This document shows, in pieces, positions 52,603 through 64,000 of a stretch of DNA of 64,000 nt. Position 1 is the first letter of the stretch, and each line of letters starts with the position of its first letter. The DNA comes from Miscanthus floridulus (lineage: Eukaryota > Streptophyta > Magnoliopsida > Poales > Poaceae), in NCBI RefSeq assembly GCF_019320115.1, contig NC_089593.1, positions 39,688,675 to 39,752,674 of the forward strand, in the 5' to 3' direction. The notes under the pieces were generated by a model. The model saw nothing but the letters and a program-made list of their open reading frames with translations. It was not told the origin of the DNA and did not search any database. Both the position numbers and the translations under genes were made by a program.

Positions 52603-52607
52603 GATTC
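52603..52607. repeat. Target-site duplication, right copy (gattc)
   Basis: Directly follows CCTCATCA of the inverted LTR and matches 47307-47311. The satellite continues in register ('gattccacttgagcctcg'). Confidence 0.85.
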
Positions 52608-54230
52608 CACTTGAGCCTCGTCACCTAGGAGTACCATCGGGTGCGTCCAAAACGATTTCTGATCCTATGGTACATTTGGCACAAACCATGCACCTATCTT
52701 GCACTGATACTAACACTATCTCCAAACGGACCGAAACAAGATTCCACTGGAGCCTTGTCACCTAGGAGTACCATCAGGTGCGTCCAAAATGATTTCTGAG
52801 CCTATGGTACGTTTGGCATAGACCGTGCACCTATCTTGCACTAATACTAACACTATATCCAAACAGACCGAAATGAGATTCCACTTGAGCCTCGTCACCT
52901 AGGAGTTCTATCGAGTGCGGTCAAAATGATTTCCGAGCCTTGTTTGGAACAAACCGTGCACCTGTCTTGCACTAATACTAACACTATCTCCAAACGGACC
53001 GAAACAAGATTCCACTTGAGCCTCGTCACCTAGGAGTACCATCGGGTGCGTCTAAAACAATTTCTGATCCCATGGTACGTTTGGCACAAACCATGCACCT
53101 ATCTTGCACTGATACTAACACTATCTCCAAACGGACCGAAACAAGATTCCACTTGAGCCTCGTCACCTAGGAGTACCATCGGGTGCGTCCAAAACGATTT
53201 CTGATCCTATGGTACGTTTGGCACAAACCATGCACCTATCTTGCACTGATACTAACACTATCTACAAACGAACCAAAACAAGATTCCACTTGAGCCTCGT
53301 CACCTAGGAGTACCATCGGGTGCGTCCAAAATGATTTCTGATCCTATGGTACATTTGGCACAAATCGTGCACCTATCTTGCACTGATACTAACACTATCT
53401 CCAAACGGACCGAAACAAGATTCCACTTGAGCCTCGTCACCTAGGAGTTCCATCGGGTGCATCCAAAACAATTTCTGAGCCAATGGTACATTAGGCACAA
53501 ACCGTGCACCTATCTTGCACTAATATGAACACTATATCTAAATAGACCGAAACAAGATTCCACTTGAGCCTTGTCACCTAGGAGTTCTATCGGGTGCGGT
53601 CAAAATGATTTCCGAGCCTTGTTTGGAACAAACCGTGCACCTATCTTGCACTAATACTAACACTAACTCCAAATAGACCGAAACAAGATTCCACTTGAGC
53701 CTTGTCACCTTGGAGTTCTATCGGGTGCTTCCAAAATGATTTCCGAGCCTTGGTTGGCACAAACCGTGCACCTATCTTGCACTGATACTAACACTATCTC
53801 CAAACGCACCGAAATAAAATTCCACTTGAGCCTCATCACCTAGGAGTTCCATTGGGTGCGTCCAAAATGATTTCTGAGCCTATGGTACATTAGGCACAAA
53901 CCATGCACCTGTCTTGCACTGATACAAACACTATCTCCAAACGGTCCAAAACAAGATTCCACTTGAGCCTCGTCACCTTGGAGTACCATCGTGTGCGTCC
54001 AAAATGATTTCTAAGCCTACGGTACGATTGGCACAGACCGTGCACCTTTCTTGCACTAATACTAACACTATATCCAAACGGACCAAAACGAGATTCCACT
54101 TGAGCCTCGTCACCTAGGAGTTCTATCGGGTGCGGTCAAAATGATTTCCGAGCCTTGTTTGGAACAAACCGTGCACCTATCTTGCACTAATACTAACACT
54201 ATCTCCAAACGGACCGAAACAAGATTCCAC

Positions 54231-57200
54231 TTGAGCCTTGTCACCTAGGAGTACCATCAGGTGCGTCCAAAATGATTTCTGAGCCTATGGTACGTTTGGC
54301 ATATGCCGTGCACCAATCTTGCACTAATATTAACACTATATCCAAACAGACCGAAACGAGATTCCACTTGAGCCTCGTCACCTAGGAGTTCTATCGAGTG
54401 CGGTCAAAATGATTTCCGAGCCTTGTTTGGAACAAACCGTGCACCTGTCTTGCACTAATACTAACACTATCTCCAAACGGACAGAAACAAGATTCCACTT
54501 GAGCCTCGTCACCTAGGAGTACCATCGGGTGCGTCTAAAACGATTTCTGATCCTATGGTACGTTTGGCACAAACCATGCACCTATCTTGCATTGATACTA
54601 ACACTATCTCCAAATGGACCGAAACAAGATTCCACTTGAGCCTCGTCACCTAGGAGTACCATCGGGTGCGTCCAAAACGATTTCTGATCCTATGGTACGT
54701 TTGGCACAAACCATGCACCTATCTTGCACTGATACTAACACTGTCTACAAACGGACCGAAACAAGATTCCACTTGAGCCTCGTCACCTAGGAGTACCATC
54801 GGGTGCGTCCAAAACGATTTCTGATCCTATGGTACATTTGGGACAAACCGTGCACCTATCTTGCACTGATACTAACACTATCTCCAAACGGACCGAAACA
54901 AGATTCCACTTGAGCCTTGTCACCTAGGAGTTCCATCGGGTGCATCCAAAACAATTTCTGAGCCAATGGTACATTAGGCACAAACCGTGCACCTATCTTG
55001 CACTAATATGAACACTATATCCAAATAGACCAAAACAAGATTCCACTTGAGCCTTGTCACCTAGGAGTTCTATCGGGTGCGGTCAAAATGATTTCCGAGC
55101 CTTGTTTGGAACAAACCGTGCACCTATCTTGCACTAATACTAACACTATCTCCAAACAGACCGAAACAAGATTCCCCTTGAGCCTCGTCACCTTGGAGTT
55201 CTATCGGGTGCTTCCAAAATGATTTCCGAGCCTTGGTTGGCACAAACCGTGCACCTATCTTGCACTGATACTAACACTATCTCCAAACACCGAAACAAAA
55301 TTCCACTTGAGCCTCATCACCTAGGAGTTCCATTGGGTGCGTCCAAAACGGTTTTTGAGCCTATGGTACATTAGGCACAAACCGTGCACCTATCTTGCAC
55401 TGATACTAACACTATCTCCAAATGGTCCGAAACAAGATTCCACTTGAGCCTCGTCACCTAGGAGTACCATCGGGTGCGTCCAAAATGATTTCTGAGCCTA
55501 TGGTACGTTTGGCACAGACCGTGCACCTTTCTTGCACTAATACTAACACTATATCCAAATGGACCAAAACGAGATTCCACTTGAGCCTCATCACCTAGGA
55601 GTTCTATCGGGTGCGGTCAAAATAATTTCCGAGCCTTGTTTGGAACTAACCATGCAACTATCTTGCACTAATACTAACACTATCTCCAAACGGACCGAAA
55701 CAAGATTCCACTTGAGCCTTGTCACCTAGGAGTACCATTGGGTGCGTCCAAAACGATTTCTGAGCCTATGGTACGTTTGGCACAGACCGTGCACCTATCT
55801 TGCACTAATACTAACACTATATCCAAACGGACCAAAACGAGATTCCACTTGAGCCTCATCACCCAGGAGTTCTATCGAGTGCGGTCAAAATGATTTTTGA
55901 GCCTTGTTTGGAACAAACCATGCACCTGTCTTGCACTAATACTAACACTATCTCCAAACGGACCAAAACAAGATTCCACTTGAGCCTCATCACCTAGGAG
56001 TACCATCGGGTGCGTCCAAAATGATTTCTGATCCTATGGTACGTTTGGCACAAACCATGCATCTATCTTGCACTGATACTAACACTATCTCCAAACAGAC
56101 CGAAACAAGATTCCACTTGAGCCCCATCACCTAGGAGTACCATCGGGTGCGTCCAAAATGATTTCTGATCCTATGGTACGTTTGGCACAAACCGTGCTCC
56201 TATCTTGCACTGATACTAACACTATCTCCAAACGGACCGAAACAAGATTCCACTTGAGCCTCGTCACCTAGGAGTTCCATCGGGTGCATCCAAAACGATT
56301 TCTGAGCCTATGGTACATTAGGCACAAATCGTGCACCTATCTTGCACTAATACGAACACTATATCCAAATAGGCCGTAACGAGATTCCACTTGGGCCTTG
56401 TCACCTAGGAGTTCTATCGGGTGTGGTCAAAATGATTTCCGAGCCTTGTTTGGAACAAACCGTGCACCTATCTTGCACTAATACTAACACTAACTCCAAA
56501 TGGACCGAAACAAGATTCCACTTGAGCCTCATCACCTAGGAGTTCTATCGGGTGCTTCCAAAATGATTTCCGAGCCTTGGTTGGCACAAACCGTGCACCT
56601 ATCTTGCACTGATACTAACACTATCTCCAAACGCACCGAAACAAAATTCCACTTGAGCCTTATCACCTAGGAGTTCCATTGGGTGCGTCCAAAATGATTT
56701 CTGAGCCTATGGTACATTAGGCACAAACCATGCACCTATCTTGCACTGATACTGACACTATCTCCAAACGGTCCGAAACAAGATTTCACTTGAGCCTCGT
56801 CACCTAGGAGTATCATCGGGTGCGTCCAAAATGATTTTTGAGCCTATGGTACGATTGGCACCGACCGTGCACCTTTCTTGCACTAATACTAACACTATAT
56901 CCAAATGGACCAAAACGAGATTCCACTTGAGCCTCATCACCTAGGAGTTCTGTCGGGTGCGGTCAAAATGATTTCCGAGCCTTGTTTGGAACAAACCGTG
57001 CACCTATCTTGCACTAATACTAACACTATCTCCAAACGGACCGAAACAAGATTCCACTTGAGCCTTGTCACCTAGGAGTACCATCAGGTGCGTCCAAAAT
57101 GATTTCTGAGCCTATGGTACGTTTGGCATATGCCGTGCACCAATCTTGCACTAATATTAACACTATATCCAAACAGACCGAAACGAGATTCCACTTGAGC

Positions 57201-59880
57201 CTCGTCACCTAGGAGTTCTATCGAGTGCGGTCAAAATGATTTCCGAGCCTTGTTTGGAACAAACCGTGCACCTGTCTTGCACTAATACTAACACTATCTC
57301 CAAACGGACAGAAACAAGATTCCACTTGAGCCTCGTCACCTAGGAGTACCATCGGGTGCGTCTAAAACGATTTCTGATCCTATGGTACGTTTGGCACAAA
57401 CCATGCACCTATCTTGCATTGATACTAACACTATCTCCAAATGGACCGAAACAAGATTCCACTTGAGCCTCGTCACCTAGGAGTACCATCGGGTGCGTCC
57501 AAAACGATTTCTGATCCTATGGTACGTTTGGCACAAACCATGCACCTATCTTGCACTGATACTAACACTGTCTACAAACGGACCGAAACAAGATTCCACT
57601 TGAGCCTCGTCACCTAGGAGTACCATCGGGTGCGTCCAAAACGATTTCTGATCCTATGGTACATTTGGGACAAACCGTGCACCTATCTTGCACTGATACT
57701 AACACTATCTCCAAACGGACCGAAACAAGATTCCACTTGAGCCTTGTCACCTAGGAGTTCCATCGGGTGCATCCAAAACAATTTCTGAGCCAATGGTACA
57801 TTAGGCACAAACCGTGCACCTATCTTGCACTAATATGAACACTATATCCAAATAGACCAAACAAGATTCCACTTGAGCCTTGTCACCTAGGAGTTCTATC
57901 GGGTGCGGTCAAAATGATTTCCGAGCCTTGTTTGGAACAAATCGTGCCCTATCTTGCACTAATACTAACACTATCTCCAAACGGACCGAAACAAGATTCC
58001 CCTTGAGCCTCGTCACCTTGGAGTTCTATCGGGTGCTTCCAAAATGATTTCCGAGCCTTGGTTGGCACAAACCGTGCACCTATCTTGCACTGATACTAAC
58101 ACTATCTCCAAACACCGAAACAAAATTCCACTTGAGCCTCATCACCTAGGAGTTCCATTGGGTGCGTCCAAAACGATTTTTGAGCCTATGGTACATTAGG
58201 CACAAACCGTGCACCTATCTTGCACTGATACTAACACTATCTCCAAATGGTCCGAAACAAGATTCCACTTGAGCCTCGTCACCTAGGAGTACCATCGGGT
58301 GCGTCCAAAATGATTTCTGAGCCTATGGTACGTTTGGCACAGACCGTGCACCTTTCTTGCACTAATACTAACACTATATCCAAATGGACCAAAACGAGAT
58401 TCCACTTGAGCCTCATCACCTAGGAGTTCTATCGGGTGCGGTCAAAATAATTTCCGAGCCTTGTTTGGAACAAACCATGCAACTATCTTGCACTAATACT
58501 AACACTATCTCCAAACGGACCGAAACAAGATTCCACTTGAGCCTTGTCACCTAGGAGTACCATTGGGTGCGTCCAAAACGATTTCTGAGCCTATGGTACG
58601 TTTGGCACAGACCGTGCACCTATCTTGCACTAATACTAACACTATATCCAAACGGACCAAAACGAGATTCCACTTGAGCCTCGTCACCCAGGAGTTCTAT
58701 CGAGTGCGGTCAAAATGATTTTTGAGCCTTGTTTGGAACAAACCATGCACCTGTCTTGCACTAATACTAACACTATCTCCAAACGGACCAAAACAAGATT
58801 CCACTTGAGCCTCATCACCTAGGAGTACCATCGGGTGCGTCCAAAATGATTTCTGATCCTATGGTACGTTTGGCACAAACCATGCATCTATCTTGCACTG
58901 ATACTAACACTATCTCCAAACAGACCGAAACAAGATTCCACTTGAGCCCCATCACCTAGGAGTACCTTCGGGTGCGTCCAAAATGATTTCTGATCCTATG
59001 GTACGTTTGGCACAAACCGTGCTCCTATCTTGCACTGATACTAACACTATCTCCAAACGGACCGAAACAAGATTCCACTTGAGCCTCGTCACCTAGGAGT
59101 TCCATCGGGTGCATCCAAAACGATTTCTGAGCCTATGGTACATTAGGCACAAATCGTGCACCTATCTTGCACTAATACGAACACTATATCCAAATAGGCC
59201 GTAACGAGATTCCACTTGTGCCTTGTCACCTAGGAGTTCTATCGGGTGTGGTCAAAATGATTTCCGAGCCTTGTTTGGAACAAACCGTGCACCTATCTTG
59301 CACTAATACTAACACTAACTCCAAATGGACCGAAACAAGATTCCACTTGAGCCTCATCACCTAGGAGTTCTATCGGGTGCTTCCAAAATGATTTCCGAGC
59401 CTTGGTTGGCACAAACCGTGCACCTATCTTGCACTGATACTAACACTATCTCCAAACGCACCGAAACAAAATTCCACTTGAGCCTTATCACCTAGGAGTT
59501 CCATTGGGTGCGTCCAAAATGATTTCTGAGCCTATGGTACATTAGGCACAAACCATGCACCTATCTTGCACTGATACTGACACTATCTCCAAACGGTCCG
59601 AAACAAGATTTCACTTGAGCCTCGTCACCTAGGAGTATCATCGGGTGCGTCCAAAATGATTTTTGAGCCTATGGTACGATTGGCACCGACCGTGCACCTT
59701 TCTTGCACTAATACTAACACTATATCCAAATGGACCAAAACGAGATTCCACTTGAGCCTCATCACCTAGGAGTTCTGTCGGGTGCGGTCAAAATGATTTC
59801 CGAGCCTTGTTTGGAACAAACCGTGCACCTATCTTGCACTAATACTAACACTATCTCCAAACGGACCGAAACAAGATTCC
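54231..59880 (+). repeat. Tandem duplication of a roughly 2826-bp, 21-monomer block
   Basis: Copies at about 54231-57056 and 57057-59880. Markers: 'atatgccgtg' at 54301 and 57128 (offset 2827) and the 2-bp-deleted 'ccaaacaccgaaac' at about 55284 and 58109 (offset 2825). The length fits 13 L plus 8 S monomers minus two bases. Shared oddities include 'agccccatcacc', 'aggccgtaacgag' and 'ggcaccgaccg'. After 59880 the order changes. Confidence 0.8.
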
Positions 59881-62800
59881 ACTGGAGCCTTGTCACCTAG
59901 GAGTACCATCAGGTGCGTCCAAAACGATTTCTGAGCCTATGGTACATTAGGCACAGACCGTGCACCTATCTTGCACTAATACTAACACTATATCCAAACG
60001 GACCGAAACGAGATTCCACTTGAGTCTCGTCACCTAGGAGTTCTATCGAGTGCGGTCAAAATGATTTCCGAGCCTTGTTTGGAACAAACCGTGCACCTGT
60101 CTTGCACTAATACTAACACTATCTCCAAACGGACCGAAACAAGATTCCACTTAAGCCTCGTCACCTAGGAGTACCATCGGGTGCGTCCAAAACGATTTCT
60201 GATCCTATGGTACGTTTGGCACAAACCATGCACCTATCTTGCACTGATACTAACACTATCTACAAACAGACCGAAACAATATTCCACTTGAGCCTCGTCA
60301 CCTAGGACTACCATCGGGTGTGTCCAAAATGATTTTTGATCCTATGGTACGTTTGGCACAAACCGTGCACCTATCTTGCACTAATACTAACACTATATCC
60401 AAACAAACCGAAACAAGATTTCACTTGAGCCTCGTCACCTAGGAGTTCCATCAGGTGCATCCAAAACAATTTCTTAGCCTATGGTACATTAGGCACAAAC
60501 CGTGCACCTATCTTGCACTAATACGAACACTATATCCAAATAGGCCGAAACGAGATTCCACTTGAGCCTTGTCACCTAGGAGTTCTATCGGGTGCTGTCA
60601 AAATGATTTTCGAGCCTTGTTTGGAACAAATCGTGCACCTATCTTGCGCTAATACTAACACTAACTCCAAACAGACCGAAACAAGATGTCACTTGAGCCT
60701 CGTCACCTAGGAGTTCTATCGGGTGCTTCCAAAATGATTTCCGAGCCTTGGTTGGCACAAACTGTGCACCTATCTTGCACTGATACTAACACTATCTCCA
60801 AACGCACCAAAACAAAATTCCACTTGAGCCTCATCACCTAGGAGTTCCATTGCGTGCATCCAAAACGATTTCTGAGCGTATGGTACATTAGGCACAAACC
60901 GTGCACCTGTCTTGCACTGATACTAACACTATCTCCAAATGGTCCAAAACAAGATTCCACTTGAGCCTCATCACCTAGGAGTACCATCGGGTGCGTCCAA
61001 AATGATTTCTGAGCCTATGGTACGTTTGGCACAGACCGTGCACCTTTCTTGCAATAATACTAACACTATATCCAAATGGACCAAAACGAGATTTCACTTG
61101 AGCCTCGTCACCTAGGAGTTCTATCGGGTGAGGTCAAAATGATTTCCGAGCTTTGTTTGGAACAAACCATGCAACTATCTTGCACTAATACTAACACTAT
61201 CTCCAAACGGACCGAAACAAGATTCCACTTGAGCCTCGTCACCTAGGAGTACCATCGGGTGCGTCCAAAACGATTTCTGATCCTATGGTACGTTTGGCAC
61301 AAACCGTGCACCTCTCTTGCACTGATACTAACACTATCTCCAAACGGACAAAAACAAGATTCCACTTGAGCCTCGTCACCTAGGAGTTCCATCGGGTGCA
61401 TCCAAAATGATTTCTGAGCCTATGGTATATTAGGCACAAACCGTGCACCTATCTTGCACTAATACGAACACTATATCCAAATAGACCGAAACGAGATTCC
61501 ACTTCAGCCTTGTCACCTAGGAGTTCTATCGGGTGCGGTCAAAATGATTTCCAAGCCTTGTTTGGAACAAACCGTGCACCTATCTTGCACTAATACTAAC
61601 ACTAACTCCAAACAGACCGAAACAAGATTCCACTTGAGCCTCATCACCTAGGAGTTCTATCGGGTGCTTCCAAAATGATTTCCAAGCCTTGGTTGGCACA
61701 AACCGTGCACCTATCTTGCACTGATACTAACACTATCTCCAAACGCACTGAAACAAAATTCCACTTGAGCCTCATCACCTAGGAGTTCCATTGGGTGCGT
61801 CCAAAACGATTTCTGAGCCTATGGTACATTAGGCACAAACCGTGCACCTATCTTGCACTGATACTAACACTATCTCCAAACGGTCCGAAACAAGATTCCA
61901 CTTGAGCCTTGTCACCTAGGAGTACCATCGGGTGCGTCCAAAATGATTTTTGAGCCTATGGTACGATTGGCACAGACCGTGCACCTTTCTTGCACTAATA
62001 CTAACACTATATCCAAACGGACCAAAACGAAATTCCACTTGAGCCTCATCACCTAGGAGTTCTGTCGGGTGCGGTCAAAATGATTTCCGAGCCTTGTTTG
62101 GAACAAACCGTGCACCTATCTTGCACTAATACTAACACTATCTCCAAACGGACCGAAACAAGATTCCACTAGAGCCTTGTCACCTAGGAGGACCATCAGG
62201 TGCGTCCAAAACGATTTCTGAGCCTATGGTACGTTTGGCATAGACCGTGCACCTATCTTGCACTAATACTAACACTATATCCAAACGGACCGAAACGAGA
62301 TTCCACTTGAGTCTCGTCACCTAGGAGTTCTATCGAGTGCGGTCAAAATGATTTCCGAGCCTTGTTTGGAACAAACCGTGCACCTGTCTTGCACTAATAC
62401 TAACACTATCTCCAAACGGACCGAAACAAGATTCCACTTGAGCCTCTTCACCTAGGAGTACCATCGGGTGCGTCCAAAATGATTTCTGATCCTATGGTAC
62501 GTTTGGCACAAACCATGCACCTATCTTGCACTAATACTAACACTATCTACAAACAGACCAAAACAAGATTCCACTTGAGCCTCATCACCTAGGACTACCA
62601 TCGGGTGTGTCCAAAATGATTTTTGATCCTATGGTACTTTTGGCACAAACCGTGCACCTATCTTGTACTGATACTAACACTATTTCCAAACGGACCGAAC
62701 CAAGATTCCACTTGAGCCTCGTCACCTAGGAGTTCCATCGGGTGCATCCAAAATGATTTCTAAGCCTATGGTACATTAGGCACAAACCGTGCACCTATCT

Positions 62801-63329
62801 TGCACTAATACGAACACTATATCCAAATAGACCAAAACGAGATTCCACTTCAGCCTTGTCACCTAGGAGTTCTATCGGGTGCGGTCAAAATGATTTCCGA
62901 GCCTTGTTTGGAACAAACCGTGCACCTATCTTGCACTAATACTAACACTAACTCCAAACAGACCGAAACAAGATTCCACTTGAGCCTCGTCACTCAAGAG
63001 TTCTATCGGGTGCTTCCAAAATGATTTCCGAGCCTTGGTTGGCACAAACCGTGCACCTATCTTGCACTAATACTAACACTATCTCCAAACGCACCGAAAT
63101 AAAATTCCACTTGAGCCTCATCACCTAGGAGTTCCATTGGGTGCGTCCAAAATGATTTCTGAGCCTATGGTACATTAGGCACAAACCGTGCACCTATCTT
63201 GCACTGATACAAACACTATCTCCAAACGGTCCAAAACAAGATTCCACTTGAGCCTCGTCACCTAGGAGTACCATCGTGTGCGTCCAAAATGATTTCTAAG
63301 CCTACGGTACGATTGGCACAGACCGTGCA

Positions 63330-63400
63330 CCTTTCTTGCACTAATACTAACACTATATCCACTTGAGCCTCGTCACCTAGGAGTTCTATCGGGTGCGGTC
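63330..63400 (+). repeat. Monomer with a 22-bp internal deletion
   Basis: At 63358-63362 'actatatcc' passes directly into 'acttgagcctcg'. The related monomer at 54062-54100 has 22 extra bases here, from 'aaacggacc' to 'gattcc'. The deletion is flanked by a shared 'tcc', consistent with slippage or microhomology joining. Confidence 0.8.
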
Positions 63401-64000
63401 AAAATGATTTCCGAGCCTTGTTTGGAACAAACCGTGCACCTATCTAGCACTAATACTAACACTATCTCCAAACGGACCAAAACAAGATTCCACTTGAGCC
63501 TTGTCACCTAGGAGTACCATCAGGTGCGTCCAAAACAATTTCTAAGCCTATGGTACGTTTGGCACAGACCGTGCACCTATCTTGCACTAATACTAACACT
63601 ATATCCAAACAGACCGAAACGAGATTCCACTTGAGCCTCGTCACCTAGGAGTTCTATCGAGTGCGGTCAAAATGATTTCCGAGCCTTGTTTGGAACAAAC
63701 CGTGCACCTATATTGCACTAATACTAACACTATCTCCAAACGGACCGAAACAAGGTTCCACTTGAGCCTCGTCACCTAGGAGTACCATCGGGTGCGTCTA
63801 AAACGATTGCTGATCCTATGGTACGTTTGGCACAAACCATGCACCTATCTTGCACTGATACTAACACTATCTTCAAACAGACCGAAACAAGATTCCACTT
63901 GAGCCTCGTCACCTAGGAGTACCATCGGGTGCGTCTAAAATGATTTCTGATCCTATGGTACGTTTGGCACAAACCATGCACCTATCTTGCACTGATACTA

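Larger units (their letters stand above)
52603..64000 (+). repeat. Centromeric-type satellite array, right block
   Basis: About 85 further monomers of the same family, same orientation and same L/S mixture, running off the right edge. The first monomer matches what follows the target site in the empty-site paralogues ('gatcctatggtacatttggc'), but from about 52747 ('actggagccttgtc') the variant order departs from them. Several variants frequent on the left ('tcgggtaaatcc', 'taccatagggtg', 'taccaacgggtg') were not seen here, while 'ggcatatgccgtgcacc' and 'gagccaatgg' occur here. No gene is seen in the block. Confidence 0.95.

Noticed and set aside
1..64000. Telomeric repeats, rDNA or tRNA genes
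   Set aside because: No TTTAGGG arrays, rRNA motifs or tRNA-like cloverleaf were noticed; the tRNA-Met match at 48335 is only a 12-nt primer-binding site.

Overview
This window looks like grass centromeric heterochromatin. About 58.7 of 64 kb is one head-to-tail satellite array, all in the same orientation, in two blocks (1-47306 and 52603-64000). Monomers come in two lengths: about 137 bp (L) and about 131 bp (S, lacking 6 bp in the segment after 'gagcct'). From memory, the length and the motifs ('cacctaggagt', 'accgtgcacctatcttgcac', 'ccaaacggaccgaaac') match the 137-bp centromere satellite family of Andropogoneae grasses (sorghum CEN38 type; sugarcane and Miscanthus relatives). The exact species cannot be told from the sequence. 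No host gene, tRNA or rRNA was seen.

The array is a mosaic of copied multi-monomer blocks. I aligned these by hand using rare diagnostic variants: a 1333-bp tandem duplication (7042-9707), two roughly 535-bp tandem duplications (13.1-15.3 kb), a 2286-bp unit of 17 monomers (10 L + 7 S) in several copies (15.7-21.5, 25.3-28.7 and, shortened by one monomer, 43.2-45.5 kb), a 2560-bp unit of 19 monomers (12 L + 7 S) in three tandem copies (29.4-37.1 kb), a block repeated 18,577 bp away (21.2-22.9 and 39.8-41.4 kb), and a roughly 2826-bp tandem duplication on the right (54.2-59.9 kb). Most differences between monomers are C-to-T or G-to-A at CpG, as expected for methylated satellite DNA.

The only non-satellite DNA is a young LTR retrotransposon at 47312-52602. 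It has two near-identical 1021-bp LTRs, a tRNA-Met type primer-binding site, a long leader, one intact gag ORF (338 aa) and a polypurine tract. It has no protease, reverse transcriptase, RNase H or integrase, so it is non-autonomous; it is probably a relative of the centromeric (CRM/CR) Ty3-gypsy lineage. Its 3' LTR is joined directly, at its exact CA end, to an inverted 803-bp fragment of a third LTR. The 5-bp target duplication (gattc) flanks the whole composite. The inserted DNA therefore has a U3 terminus at both ends, which suggests that a chimeric two-cDNA molecule integrated as one unit. Uninterrupted paralogous monomers elsewhere in the array act as empty-site controls. This composite is the most unusual object in the window.
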